From NCBI GenBank assembly GCA_964389285.1, contig CAYMCZ010000009.1, positions 24,106 to 88,105 of the forward strand: a DNA stretch of 64,000 bases, written 5' to 3'. Shown piece after piece: positions 9,126 through 18,393 of the stretch (positions are counted from its first letter, which is position 1; every line of letters begins with the position of its first letter). The notes below the pieces were generated by a model. The model saw only the letters and a list, made by a program, of their open reading frames with translations, did no database searches and was not told the DNA's origin. Origin of the DNA: Alectryocaccobium sp964389285 (GTDB lineage: Bacteria > Bacillota > Clostridia > Lachnospirales > Lachnospiraceae). The translations under genes were made by a program, and so were the position numbers.

Positions 9126-9812
9126 CTAACGCAAATCTGACGCTCTGAGACGTTTTTCTATTTTGCCCAGTAAAACGGTCAGAACCTTTATCAGAACGAA
9201 ATAAATGATCGCGGTCCCGATAAGAGGCATAAACGCTTCGTAAGTGGCACTCTTGATGAAATCTCCGGCTTTCTGGATATCCATAAGACCCACATAACCC
9301 ACGATAGCGGTTTCTTTGATTAAAACAATAAATTCATTGCAAAGCGTCGGAAAAATGTTTTTGATAGCCTGCGGCATGATAATGTGCATCATGGTCTGGC
9401 CTTCGGAAAGCCCGAGCGATCTGCCGGCTTCCGTCTGACCTTTGTCTATCGAAAGAATACCTGCCCTGAATATTTCGCCCACATAAGCGCCCGAATTGAT
9501 GCCGAAAGCTATTGCGGCTATGATCCATTTGTCGATATTTACGGACGCAAATATGACGAAATATATAATCATAAGCTGAGTTACGGAAGGCGTTCCTCTT
9601 ATGATGCTTGTATATACCCGTCCTATACCTCTTAAAACACGATATTTGGAGAGGTTGCACTTGGCAATGACAAAACCTATCACCACACCGATCGCTATTG
9701 CAAGCAGTGAAACCTTGATTGTGACTCCGATACCGCGGACAAGAAGCATGTATCTGTCGTCGGTTATAAAACATTTGACAAACAGATCAGAGACCTTTTG
9801 CCAGAAATCCAT
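9126..9812 (-). CDS. Polar amino acid ABC transporter, permease
   Basis: A 228-residue inner membrane permease of the HisM/GlnP type with about five membrane segments. The N-terminal LLVRGIGVTIKVSLLAIAIG and the later EAGRSLGLSEGQTMMHIIMPQA, the EAA loop that contacts the ATPase, are typical. It is the first transporter gene, followed by the ATPase and the binding protein. It starts 16 bp after the phosphatase stop with GGAGGAG ahead of the ATG, so it may be read through from the HerA-phosphatase transcript. No separate promoter was clear. Confidence 0.93.
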   Translation of the reverse strand: MDFWQKVSDLFVKCFITDDRYMLLVRGIGVTIKVSLLAIAIGVVIGFVIAKCNLSKYRVLRGIGRVYTSIIRGTPSVTQLMIIYFVIFASVNIDKWIIAAIAFGINSGAYVGEIFRAGILSIDKGQTEAGRSLGLSEGQTMMHIIMPQAIKNIFPTLCNEFIVLIKETAIVGYVGLMDIQKAGDFIKSATYEAFMPLIGTAIIYFVLIKVLTVLLGKIEKRLRASDLR

Positions 9813-9828
9813 ATTTCTCCTCCTGCTC

Positions 9829-10419
9829 TTATTCTATTTCATCAATCAGATACTTTTTGATAAAAGAATGTTTTCCGTTATCCGAACTAAAAACGCGTAT
9901 CTCACAGTTTTTTGGCTTTGGCCGCCAGTAAATACCGTTTCGTTTGTCCATAAGATAACCGCACATTGCTCTTAAAATTCCGCCGTGACATACGACGAGC
10001 ACGTTTTCATAATCTTTTTGTTCGAGTTCCTTTAAAAATGAAGAGCTTCTTTGTATCATTGATTTAACGCTTTCTACGGTTTTCGGCGCCGGAAAAATCT
10101 CGGGCAGCGCCCAGTAAAGCGTCATTGCAGGCCCCATATGATGATAATTGCATTTGTCATATTTCCCGAAATCCGTCTCGATGATCCGCTCGTCTGTAAT
10201 TAATTCATTTCTCTCTATATTACCGATAATGCACGCGGTGGCGACCGCTCTTTCAAGCGGGCTTGAATAAACGGCATCAAAACTGATGTCTCCAATGATT
10301 TTTCGGGCCTTTACGGCCTGGGCAATCCCGGTTTCGTTAAGCGGCTCGTTTACGCGCCCCTGCATCAGTGTTTGTTTGTTAAGATCCGTTTGTCCGTGCC
10401 GTGTCAACCAAATATTCAT
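9829..10419 (-). CDS. Histidine phosphatase family protein (phosphoglycerate mutase-like)
   Basis: A 196-residue branch-2 histidine phosphatase. It opens with WLTRHGQTDLN, where RHG holds the phospho-accepting histidine, and has YSSPLERAVATA and LVVCHGGILRAMCGYL with the second catalytic histidine. Such proteins include broad phosphatases, cofactor-independent-like mutases and CobC (alpha-ribazole phosphatase). A CobC role is possible because cobTUS occur in the window, but they are 26 kb away on the other strand, so no specific substrate is assigned. The gene lies between the HerA-like ATPase and the transporter with short gaps. Confidence 0.85.
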   Translation of the reverse strand: MNIWLTRHGQTDLNKQTLMQGRVNEPLNETGIAQAVKARKIIGDISFDAVYSSPLERAVATACIIGNIERNELITDERIIETDFGKYDKCNYHHMGPAMTLYWALPEIFPAPKTVESVKSMIQRSSSFLKELEQKDYENVLVVCHGGILRAMCGYLMDKRNGIYWRPKPKNCEIRVFSSDNGKHSFIKKYLIDEIE

Positions 10420-10434
10420 ATAATCAAAGCCTTT

Positions 10435-12060
10435 TTATTTCAGATTTCCGAAAAGCCCTCTTATCAGAGATGTTGTACCGCTTCTCATAACAGAACTCAA
10501 TGCGCTTGTAGCCGCTCTTTTGGCTATTGTCTCGGTCTTTGTAACCTTTGACCCCGTAATTGTATTAATCATATTTGTACTTAAAGATCGGGCCACGGAT
10601 GAACCTGCGGCGGTAACGGCCTGCTGTGCGGTTTTGCTGGCCTTGGATTGTTTCTGTTTTTGTTCTCTTAACTGTCTTTGCATTTTCTGGGTAAGATTTT
10701 CATTTTCGGCGGTAACGACTTCTTCTTTTGGCTGAACCGCAGGAATTACGGCTTCCTGATAAGCGGCCGCAAGCTGTGCTTTTGCTCTTTCTATTATTTC
10801 GTAAGCGGATTCCCTGTCAATGGTTTCTCTGTATTTCAGCTCGAATTCGTCCTGAAGTATCAGATTCTTTACCTCGTCTTCGGAAGCCGGGCCCATCAGA
10901 CTTTGCGGCGGAACCACCAATGTTTTTTCAACGATCTCCGGTATGCCCTTTTCATCCAGAAAACTAACGAGTGCCTCGCCTTTTTCAAGCGCCATGAGAG
11001 CTTTTTCAGTATCAAATGACTCGTTTGTTCTGAAAGCGCCGGCCGCCGCCCTTACGGATTTTTGCTCTGCCGGCGTGTATGCACGAAGCGCATGCTGAAC
11101 CCTGTTTGAGAGCTGCGCAAGAACGGAATCCGGTATGTCGGACGGGTTTTGTGTAACGAAAAAGATACCTACACCCTTTGATCTGATCAGCTTTATGACC
11201 TGCTCTATTTTCTGGACCAGAGACTTCGGCGTATCGGTAAACAGAAAATGAGCTTCGTCAAAGAAAAATACGACTCTCGGTTTATCGGGATCTCCAACCT
11301 CCGGAAGTTTTTCATAGAGTTCCGTCATCATCCATAACAGAAACATCGAATATACGGTCGGACTCTGGATCAGTTTCTGGCTTGATAATATGTTTATAAA
11401 ACCCCGCCCGTCGCTGTCCGTGCGTATCCAGTCACGTATATCAAGCGCAGGTTCTCCGAAGATACACTCTCCTCCCTCCTGTTCAAACGCAAGCAGGGCT
11501 CTTTGTATGGCTCCTATGCTCGCGGGGGAGACATTTCCGTACATTGAAGTATATTCTTCTTTATTTTCTGAAACATACTGCAGCATGGCGCGCAGATCCT
11601 TTAAGTCGAGCAGAAGCAGTCCCTGATCGTCCGCCGCCTTATATACGATATTGAGAACTCCGACCTGAACGTCGGAAAGATTTAAAAGACGGCCCAGCAG
11701 CATGGGCGAAAGGCTGGAGACCGTAACGCGCACGGGATGCCCGCTCTCTCCGAAAACATCCCAGAACCTTGTCGGATATGCTTTAAAGCTAAAATCATCT
11801 ATGTTCATGGTCTGAATTCTGGAATTAACATTTTCGGAAGCTTCTCCGGGTTTGCACATGCCCGAAAGATCTCCTTTAACATCACTGAAAAAAACAGGGA
11901 CACCTATATCTGAAAATGACTCAGCCAATACTTTCATGGTTACTGTCTTTCCCGTCCCCGTGGCTCCGGCGATAATACCGTGCCTGTTTGCCATTGAAGG
12001 ATTCAGATATATTTCCCTGTTCTCGGATTTTCCTATAAAAATACTGCCATCTTTAATCAA
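10435..12060 (-). CDS. HerA-like ATPase of the DUF853 family
   Basis: A 541-residue P-loop ATPase. Walker A (IIAGATGTGKTVTMKVL) lies near residue 32, Walker B in VVFFFDEAHFLF, and a VGIFFVTQNPSDIPDSVL stretch is typical of the HerA/FtsK group and of DUF853 proteins. The C-terminal 130 residues are polar, glutamine- and alanine-rich, with likely coiled coil, and end in a serine/threonine-rich patch. The biological role of the family is poorly defined; no NurA nuclease partner is adjacent. The start is TTG at 12060 with GGGAGG seven bases upstream; no in-frame ATG near it fits better. It is divergent from pyrC. Confidence 0.85.
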   Translation of the reverse strand: MIKDGSIFIGKSENREIYLNPSMANRHGIIAGATGTGKTVTMKVLAESFSDIGVPVFFSDVKGDLSGMCKPGEASENVNSRIQTMNIDDFSFKAYPTRFWDVFGESGHPVRVTVSSLSPMLLGRLLNLSDVQVGVLNIVYKAADDQGLLLLDLKDLRAMLQYVSENKEEYTSMYGNVSPASIGAIQRALLAFEQEGGECIFGEPALDIRDWIRTDSDGRGFINILSSQKLIQSPTVYSMFLLWMMTELYEKLPEVGDPDKPRVVFFFDEAHFLFTDTPKSLVQKIEQVIKLIRSKGVGIFFVTQNPSDIPDSVLAQLSNRVQHALRAYTPAEQKSVRAAAGAFRTNESFDTEKALMALEKGEALVSFLDEKGIPEIVEKTLVVPPQSLMGPASEDEVKNLILQDEFELKYRETIDRESAYEIIERAKAQLAAAYQEAVIPAVQPKEEVVTAENENLTQKMQRQLREQKQKQSKASKTAQQAVTAAGSSVARSLSTNMINTITGSKVTKTETIAKRAATSALSSVMRSGTTSLIRGLFGNLK

Positions 12061-12109
12061 AATTCTGCCTCCCGTAAATTAAGAACATAAACAATTGTTT
12101 CCGAAACTG

Positions 12110-12139
12110 ATTCTATCATACAAACACCTTGCAAGTCCA
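12110..12139 (-). promoter_or_regulatory. Probable promoter for the HerA-like gene
   Basis: On the minus strand TGGACT (12134-12139), 18 bp, then TAGAAT (12110-12115) preceded by TGA (extended -10). The -35 box is a weak match. Confidence 0.55.
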
Positions 12140-12183
12140 GTTCTATAGCATAATATATATTCGCGCAAAAAAGCTTTTTCATA

Positions 12184-12212
12184 TTGACAAACTCAATAAT
12201 TTGTGTTAAAAA
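12184..12212 (+). promoter_or_regulatory. Probable promoter of the pyr-pur operon
   Basis: TTGACA (12184-12189) is a perfect -35 box. The best -10 at 17-bp spacing is TAAAAA (12207-12212), a weak match preceded by TGTGT. Transcription would begin about 85 bp before pyrC, leaving a leader with two hairpins. Confidence 0.5.
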
Positions 12213-12262
12213 ACCTATGACAAACAAAAAAGTGACAACATCTTGTCTTTTGTATTTTAAGC

Positions 12263-12284
12263 GGCGGTTTACCCGCCTTTATTT
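12263..12284 (+). terminator. Possible attenuator hairpin before pyrC
   Basis: GGCGG (12263-12267), loop TTTAC, CCGCC (12273-12277), then TTTATTT. It resembles a short intrinsic terminator placed directly before the pyrC ribosome binding site (GAAAGAGGTG). A weaker hairpin, GACAA CATC TTGTC, lies at about 12233-12246. The conserved PyrR binding loop was not recognised, so how it would be controlled is unknown. Confidence 0.4.
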
Positions 12285-12303
12285 TAGGAAAGAGGTGCTT
12301 TGA

Positions 12304-13509
12304 GTGATTAACCGGTATAAGATATTCAAATCCAAAAAGCTTCCGGCCTTCTCTCCATTGATATCAGAAACACAGGTTTCTTTATTATCCGAAAAATCAA
12401 ATAACCTCATTATTTTTCCCGGCTTTTGTGATGTACATGTTCATTTCAGAGAGCCGGGTTTTTTATATAAAGAAACCATACGCACCGGAAGCGAAGCCGC
12501 TGCAGCCGGGGGATATACCGCCGTCTGCACCATGCCTAACTTAAATCCTGTCCCCGATTCTGCGCGGAATCTGCAGATACAGCTTGACTCCATTAAAGAA
12601 AACGCAGTAATTAATGTATATCCGTACGCTTCAATTACAAAAAACGAAGCCGGGCTCGAACTCTCCGACATGGAAGAGCTTTCAAAAAACGTGATAGCCT
12701 TTTCCGACGACGGAAAAGGCGTTCAGGATGAAGACATCATGCGCGCCGCCATGCAAAAAGCCAAATCGCTGAATAAAATTATCGCGGCGCACTGTGAGGT
12801 AAATGAACTTTTAAACGGCGGCTATATACATAAAGGAAATTATGCCTTGTCTCATGGTCACAGGGGAATCTGCTCTGAAAGCGAGTGGAAAATGATAGAA
12901 CGCGACCTTAAGCTTTCAAAAGAAACGGGCTGTCCGTATCACGTATGTCATATATCCTGCAAAGAAAGCGTTGAGCTCATACGAAAGGCAAAGGCCGAAG
13001 GAACGGACGTTACCTGCGAAACAGCGCCTCATTATCTTGTTCTGGATGAAAATGACCTCAAAGAAGACGGCCGTTTTAAGATGAACCCGCCTCTGCGGTC
13101 CGCAAACGACAGAGCCGCTTTGATAGAAGGCATACAGGACGGAACCATAGACATGATCGCAACCGACCATGCTCCCCACAGCGCTCAGGAAAAATCCCGC
13201 GGACTTAAAAAAAGCGCATTCGGAATAGTCGGACTTGAGATCGCTTTTCCGCTTTTATATACCAGGCTCGTCAAAGAAAACATTATTTCTCTCGAGCATC
13301 TTATGGAGCTTATGGCACTCAATCCGAGAGAGCGATTCGGCATTCCGCTTGATAATGACTTTTCGTTATGGGATCTTGAAACCGCCTGCGAAGTAGATCC
13401 CTCAACATTTTTATCCAAAGGAAAATCTACTCCTTTTGAAAATGAACTGCTATTCGGCAAATGCATTATGACCGTATGCGGCGGAAAACAGGTTTACTTT
13501 TCTTCATAA
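12304..13509 (+). CDS. pyrC: Dihydroorotase
   Basis: Catalyses ring closure of N-carbamoyl-aspartate to dihydroorotate, the third step of UMP synthesis. The 401-residue protein carries the class I signature DVHVHFREPG (zinc-binding HxH) near residue 44 and a second metal site in MIATDHAPHS. AAHCEVNE and CHISCKESVELI supply further active-site histidines. The chosen start is GTG at 12304, after GAAAGAGGTG. It is the first gene of a 15-gene run. The N-terminal part before the HxH motif is short compared with many homologues, which fits a compact beta-sandwich. Confidence 0.94.
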   Translation: MINRYKIFKSKKLPAFSPLISETQVSLLSEKSNNLIIFPGFCDVHVHFREPGFLYKETIRTGSEAAAAGGYTAVCTMPNLNPVPDSARNLQIQLDSIKENAVINVYPYASITKNEAGLELSDMEELSKNVIAFSDDGKGVQDEDIMRAAMQKAKSLNKIIAAHCEVNELLNGGYIHKGNYALSHGHRGICSESEWKMIERDLKLSKETGCPYHVCHISCKESVELIRKAKAEGTDVTCETAPHYLVLDENDLKEDGRFKMNPPLRSANDRAALIEGIQDGTIDMIATDHAPHSAQEKSRGLKKSAFGIVGLEIAFPLLYTRLVKENIISLEHLMELMALNPRERFGIPLDNDFSLWDLETACEVDPSTFLSKGKSTPFENELLFGKCIMTVCGGKQVYFSS

Positions 13510-13551
13510 ACACGGACAATAATATTTTTATATACAGCCAAGGAGGTAAAG

Positions 13552-16500
13552 ATGGCAAAAAGAACTGATATTAAAAAAGTACTGATTATCGGATCGGGAC
13601 CAATTGTCATAGGACAGGCGGCGGAATTTGATTACGCCGGAACACAGGCCTGCCTCGCTCTTAAAGAAGAAGGCTATGAAGTCATCCTGTGCAATTCAAA
13701 TCCGGCTACCATTATGACAGATACCACTATCGCCGATAAAGTATACATGGAGCCGTTGACCCTCGAATATGTGGCTAAAATTCTCAGATATGAGCGTCCG
13801 GACGCCATAATCCCGGGCATAGGCGGGCAGACCGGCCTGAATCTGGCTATCCAGCTTGAGAAAAAGGGCATCCTTAAAGAATGTGAAGTTCAGCTTCTGG
13901 GCACCCCGAGCGAAAGCATAGAAAAGGCCGAGGACCGGGAACTTTTCAAGGAAATGTGCGAATCCATCGGCGAGCCCGTAATACCTTCCAAGATCACATA
14001 CAACATTGATGAAGCAAAGGCGGCAGCCCTTGAAATAGGATATCCCGTCGTACTGCGTCCTGCTTTTACTCTGGGCGGCACCGGAGGCGGTTTTGCATAC
14101 AACGAAGAAGAACTTGTTGAAACTGCCATCAACGCCTTCAAACTCTCTCCGGTTCATCAGGTTCTCATAGAAAAAAGCGTCAAAGGCTATAAAGAGATCG
14201 AATTTGAAGTAATGCGCGATTCATACGACAACGCGATAACCATCTGCGGTATGGAAAACATAGACCCCGTTGGCGTTCATACCGGCGACTCTTTGGTGGT
14301 CGCGCCTATACTCTCTTTAAATGATCATGACCTTAAAATGCTGAACGACAGCGCGATTAAGATCATCAGAGAATTAAAGATAGCCGGCGGATGCAACGTA
14401 CAGTTCGCGCTCAACCCCTATTCAAGCGAATATTTTCTTATAGAGGTAAATCCGAGAGTCTCCCGCTCTTCCGCTCTCGCCTCAAAAGCGAGCGGCTATC
14501 CCATAGCCCGCGTAACTGCGAAAATCGCCATGGGTATGGCACTTGAAGAAATCCCGGTGGCCGGAGGTACCGCCGCAATTGAGCCATCCCTTGATTATAT
14601 TGTCGCAAAATTTCCGAGATTTCCTTTTGACAAATTCACTACCGCTCCAAACACTCTCGGGCCGCAGATGAAAGCAACGGGCGAAGTAATGGGTATAGGC
14701 TCCACTCTTGACGAATGTCTTTTAAAATCTGTCCGCTCTCTTGAGACCGGAGTATGTCATTTTTATCTCGAAAAATTCTCTTCCTATACAGATAAAGAAC
14801 TTTTCGGGTATCTTGAACAATTTCAGGACGATAATGTTTTCGCGATCTGCGAGCTTTTAAGAAGAGGCGCCGACATTAAAAAACTGCACGAAACCACCAT
14901 GATAACCGAGCTGTTTTTGGAGTCATTCAAACGTATTGTCGATATGGAAAAAACTCTCAGAGAAAATGTCGGCAGTATCGAAACCCTCAAAGCAGCCAAA
15001 ATCATGGGCTTTTCCGATAAATTCATTTCGATACTCTGGGAAATGCCGGAAATAGATCTTTACAACATCCGAAAGAAAAACGGCATCACTCCCATATTCA
15101 GAATGGTGGATACTCTGCATACGGGAAAATATATCGCTTATCTTTATTCTTCATATACAGGCGAAAACCAGTCACGCCTGACCGATAAAAAGAAAATGAT
15201 CGTCCTTGGCGCAGGTCCTATCCGTATCGGCCAGGGGGTTGAATTCGACTATTCCACCGTTCATGCCGTGCAAACCATCAAACGGGCAGGTTACGAGGCG
15301 ATTATCATTAACAACAATCCGGAAACGGTTTCTACGGATTATACCACTGCCGATAAACTCTATTTCGAACCTCTTACGCCGGAAGACGTCATGGCTATCA
15401 TTGATTTTGAAAAGCCAGAAGGCGTGATTGCCACGCTCGGCGGACAGACAGCCATTAATCTGGCTCATCCTCTGCGCGACCGCGGCGTAACCATATACGG
15501 CACCGACTGCAACGCTATCGAAAAGGCCGAAGACAGAGACAGTTTCGAAAAACTTCTTCTCGAACTCGGACTTCCTCAGCCCAAGGGCAAGGCGGTTACA
15601 AACATAGACGACGGTATAGCTGCCGCGAAAGAGATAGGCTATCCCGTACTCGTACGCCCCTCTTTCGTGCTGGGAGGACGTGCGATGCAAATAGTCGCAA
15701 ACCAAAAACAATTGCGTCATTATCTTAAAACAGCCGTGGAAATCGATGCAGACAAACCGGTGCTCGTTGATAAATACATACTCGGAAAAGAAGTTGAAGT
15801 GGATGCCATCTGCGACGGACATGATGTATTTGTTCCGGGCATAATGGAGCTTGTTGAAAGAACAGGCATTCATTCCGGAGATTCGATAAGCGTATATCCG
15901 ACTTTCAGTATTTCCGATAAAGTAAAAGGAATCATTCTGCAGTACGCTAAAAAATTAGGCCTTGGTATAGGAATAATCGGGCTTTACAATATACAATTCA
16001 TAGTTGATAACGATGAAAACGTATATATCATAGAAGTTAATCCCCGTTCCTCACGAACAGTGCCCTTCCTTTCAAAGGCAACCGGATATTCTCTTGCCGA
16101 TATAGCAACCGAAGTCATTCTCGGCAAAACGCTTAAAGAACAGGGCATATTCACGCTCTATCCCGAAGAGAAAAAAAGGTATTATGTAAAAGTACCCGTA
16201 TTTTCTTTTAATAAAATCAAAGGCCTTGACGCTTATCTTTCGCCTGAAATGAAATCAACTGGCGAAGCCATCGGTTATGACAACAAACTTAACCGCGCTT
16301 TATTTAAAGCGCTTCAGGCCGGCGGAACAAAACTTCAAAACTACGGTTCCGTACTGGCTACAATCGCCGACAGCGACAAAGATGAAGCGCTTGAACTTAT
16401 CAGACGTTTCTATAATCTCGGTTTCAATATCGAAGCCACCGAAGGAACAGCCAATTTCCTTAAAGCAAACGGCATCAGAACACATATACTCGGCAAAATA

Positions 16501-16725
16501 AGCAACGGAAGCGACGAGATACCGAACGCCATACGTCAGGGACATATAGCTTACGTTATCAATACAAAAGATATTTCAGACGGCAATGTTGAAGGCGACG
16601 GCCTCAGAATCCGCCAGCTCGCAACCGAAAACAACATAACTATTTTTACATCCCTTGATACGGTAAAGGTGCTTCTCGATGTTTTGGAAGAAACTACCCT
16701 TACCATCTCAACCATAGATGCTTAA
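13552..16725 (+). CDS. carB: Carbamoyl-phosphate synthase large subunit
   Basis: Makes carbamoyl phosphate from bicarbonate, ATP and ammonia, the last normally delivered by the CarA glutaminase subunit. The 1057-residue length is standard and both ATP-grasp halves are intact: the first begins KKVLIIGSGPIVIGQAAEFDYAG and the second KKMIVLGAGPIRIGQGVEFDYS (near residue 548). The C-terminal allosteric domain contains FNIEATEGTANFLKANGI. A strong AAGGAGG site precedes the ATG. No carA lies in this operon or elsewhere in the window, which is unusual because the subunits are normally adjacent. The large subunit alone can only use free ammonia, so carA is presumably encoded elsewhere. Confidence 0.97.
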   Translation: MAKRTDIKKVLIIGSGPIVIGQAAEFDYAGTQACLALKEEGYEVILCNSNPATIMTDTTIADKVYMEPLTLEYVAKILRYERPDAIIPGIGGQTGLNLAIQLEKKGILKECEVQLLGTPSESIEKAEDRELFKEMCESIGEPVIPSKITYNIDEAKAAALEIGYPVVLRPAFTLGGTGGGFAYNEEELVETAINAFKLSPVHQVLIEKSVKGYKEIEFEVMRDSYDNAITICGMENIDPVGVHTGDSLVVAPILSLNDHDLKMLNDSAIKIIRELKIAGGCNVQFALNPYSSEYFLIEVNPRVSRSSALASKASGYPIARVTAKIAMGMALEEIPVAGGTAAIEPSLDYIVAKFPRFPFDKFTTAPNTLGPQMKATGEVMGIGSTLDECLLKSVRSLETGVCHFYLEKFSSYTDKELFGYLEQFQDDNVFAICELLRRGADIKKLHETTMITELFLESFKRIVDMEKTLRENVGSIETLKAAKIMGFSDKFISILWEMPEIDLYNIRKKNGITPIFRMVDTLHTGKYIAYLYSSYTGENQSRLTDKKKMIVLGAGPIRIGQGVEFDYSTVHAVQTIKRAGYEAIIINNNPETVSTDYTTADKLYFEPLTPEDVMAIIDFEKPEGVIATLGGQTAINLAHPLRDRGVTIYGTDCNAIEKAEDRDSFEKLLLELGLPQPKGKAVTNIDDGIAAAKEIGYPVLVRPSFVLGGRAMQIVANQKQLRHYLKTAVEIDADKPVLVDKYILGKEVEVDAICDGHDVFVPGIMELVERTGIHSGDSISVYPTFSISDKVKGIILQYAKKLGLGIGIIGLYNIQFIVDNDENVYIIEVNPRSSRTVPFLSKATGYSLADIATEVILGKTLKEQGIFTLYPEEKKRYYVKVPVFSFNKIKGLDAYLSPEMKSTGEAIGYDNKLNRALFKALQAGGTKLQNYGSVLATIADSDKDEALELIRRFYNLGFNIEATEGTANFLKANGIRTHILGKISNGSDEIPNAIRQGHIAYVINTKDISDGNVEGDGLRIRQLATENNITIFTSLDTVKVLLDVLEETTLTISTIDA

Positions 16726-16738
16726 AAGGATTACGGCT

Positions 16739-17476
16739 ATGCTCAAAGACAGCTTATTTACTATTTTGGAAAACCGGCCTCTGACCGACTCGGTATATGA
16801 AATAAAGCTGAAAGGGGATGTCGCCAGCATAACGGCACCCGGGCAGTTCGTAAACATTAAAATCGACGGTATGTTTCTGCGTCGTCCGATTTCCGTCTGT
16901 GATCTAGAAGGAAATATTCTGACGCTCGTATATAAAGTAGTCGGAAAAGGTACCGAAAAGCTTAAAAACATGAAACCCGGGGCCGAACTCATGATAATGA
17001 CCGGTCTCGGCAACGGTTATGATACTTCGCTTTCGGGTGAGACCCCTGTTCTGATAGGAGGAGGCGCAGGAGTTCCTCCCATGTATTATCTTGCGAAAAA
17101 GCTGCTTAAAGAAGGCAAAGACGTTTCCGTTATACTCGGGTTTAATACATTTTCTGAAATCTTCTACAAAGAAAAGTTCGAAGAACTTAATTGCAGGCTT
17201 ACCGTTACTACGGTTGACGGCAGTTTTGGAATAAAAGGATTTGTTACCGACGCCCTGCCCGACTCGTATTCATATTTTTACTGCTGCGGTCCGGAACCTA
17301 TGTTGAAAGCGATTTATGCCGCATCAAAAACCTCCGGACAGTTCAGCTTTGAAAAACGTATGGGCTGCGGTTTCGGCGCCTGTATGGGATGCAGCTGCAA
17401 AACCGTCACGGGTTATAAGCGCATCTGCAGGGAGGGACCCGTTTTGTCAAAGGAGGAGATCTTATGGGAAGACTGA
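16739..17476 (+). CDS. pyrK: Dihydroorotate dehydrogenase electron transfer subunit
   Basis: PyrK carries FAD and a 2Fe-2S cluster and passes electrons from dihydroorotate on PyrD to NAD+. The FAD-binding LRRPISVCDLEG lies near residue 49, a GGGAGVPPMYYLAKKL nucleotide-binding turn follows, and the C-terminus has the cluster cysteines in MGCGFGACMGCSCKT and a later ICREGPVL. The start at 16739 gives 245 residues and follows TTAAAAGGA; an ATG seven codons earlier (16718) would overlap carB and cannot be excluded. The end overlaps pyrD by 13 bp. The pair defines the NAD-dependent type 1B enzyme of Gram-positive bacteria. Confidence 0.94.
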   Translation: MLKDSLFTILENRPLTDSVYEIKLKGDVASITAPGQFVNIKIDGMFLRRPISVCDLEGNILTLVYKVVGKGTEKLKNMKPGAELMIMTGLGNGYDTSLSGETPVLIGGGAGVPPMYYLAKKLLKEGKDVSVILGFNTFSEIFYKEKFEELNCRLTVTTVDGSFGIKGFVTDALPDSYSYFYCCGPEPMLKAIYAASKTSGQFSFEKRMGCGFGACMGCSCKTVTGYKRICREGPVLSKEEILWED

Positions 17477-18369
17477 ACGTAATGCTCTGCGGCATTAAAT
17501 TAGATAACCCGGTGATCCCCGCTTCCGGTACTTTCGGATACGGCTGCGAATTTGCCGAACTCTACGACATAAACTGTCTCGGTACATTTTCTTTTAAGGG
17601 AACCACCAAAGAACCCCGTTTCGGAAATCCGACTCCCCGTATAGCGGAGTGTACTGCAGGCTTGATAAATGCCGTAGGCCTGCAAAACCCCGGGGTTGAA
17701 AAAGTAATTAGCGAGGAGCTTCCCAAACTGAAAAAGTGTTTCAGCAAACCGGTTATCGCAAACATAAGCGGATTTTCCGTTGATGAATACGCATATACCT
17801 GCTCTCTTCTGGATAAGGAAGAACAGGTCGGCTGGCTGGAAGTAAATATAAGCTGTCCGAACGTGCACGGCGGCGGTATGAGTTTCGGCACCGATCCGAA
17901 AGCGGCTTCGGAAGTCGTAAAAGCGGTAAAAGCCGTTTCCTCAAAACCTGTCATTATGAAACTTACGCCCAATGTGACCGACATAGTATCCGTCGCAAAA
18001 GCCTGTGAAGACGCCGGCGCGGATGCCATAAGTCTTATTAACACGCTGCAGGGCATGCGTATTGACCTGAAAACAGGCAAACCGGTGATTGCCAATGTCA
18101 TGGGAGGCTTTTCCGGCCCTGCCGTTTTTCCGGTTGCCCTAAGGATGGTTTATCAGGTGTCACGCTCAGTTAATATACCGGTTGTAGGGATCGGCGGTGT
18201 CTCTTCCGCCGAAGACGTGATAGAAATGATGTATGCCGGTGCCTGTGCGGTGCAGATCGGAGCCGCAAATCTTGTAAACCCGTATATTTGCCGGGATATT
18301 ATCAAAGATCTTCCGACGGTTATGGATAAATACGGAATTAAAAACCTTAAAGATATTTTAAAGGATTAA
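17464..18369 (+). CDS. pyrD: Dihydroorotate dehydrogenase, catalytic subunit (type 1B)
   Basis: Oxidises dihydroorotate to orotate using FMN. The 301-residue protein has NPVIPASGTFGYG at the N-terminus, the VNISCPNVHGGG segment with the catalytic cysteine of class 1 enzymes, and the FMN phosphate-binding VGIGGVSSAEDVIEMMYAGA. Its overlap with pyrK supports the type 1B heterotetramer. It follows an AGGAGG site that lies inside pyrK. Confidence 0.96.
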   Translation: MGRLNVMLCGIKLDNPVIPASGTFGYGCEFAELYDINCLGTFSFKGTTKEPRFGNPTPRIAECTAGLINAVGLQNPGVEKVISEELPKLKKCFSKPVIANISGFSVDEYAYTCSLLDKEEQVGWLEVNISCPNVHGGGMSFGTDPKAASEVVKAVKAVSSKPVIMKLTPNVTDIVSVAKACEDAGADAISLINTLQGMRIDLKTGKPVIANVMGGFSGPAVFPVALRMVYQVSRSVNIPVVGIGGVSSAEDVIEMMYAGACAVQIGAANLVNPYICRDIIKDLPTVMDKYGIKNLKDILKD

Positions 18370-18393
18370 TTTTTTACGAAACAGGAGAAAACG

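Noticed and set aside
12213..12300. PyrR-type attenuator before pyrC
   Set aside because: The conserved binding-loop sequence and the long anti-antiterminator were not found; only short stems remain.
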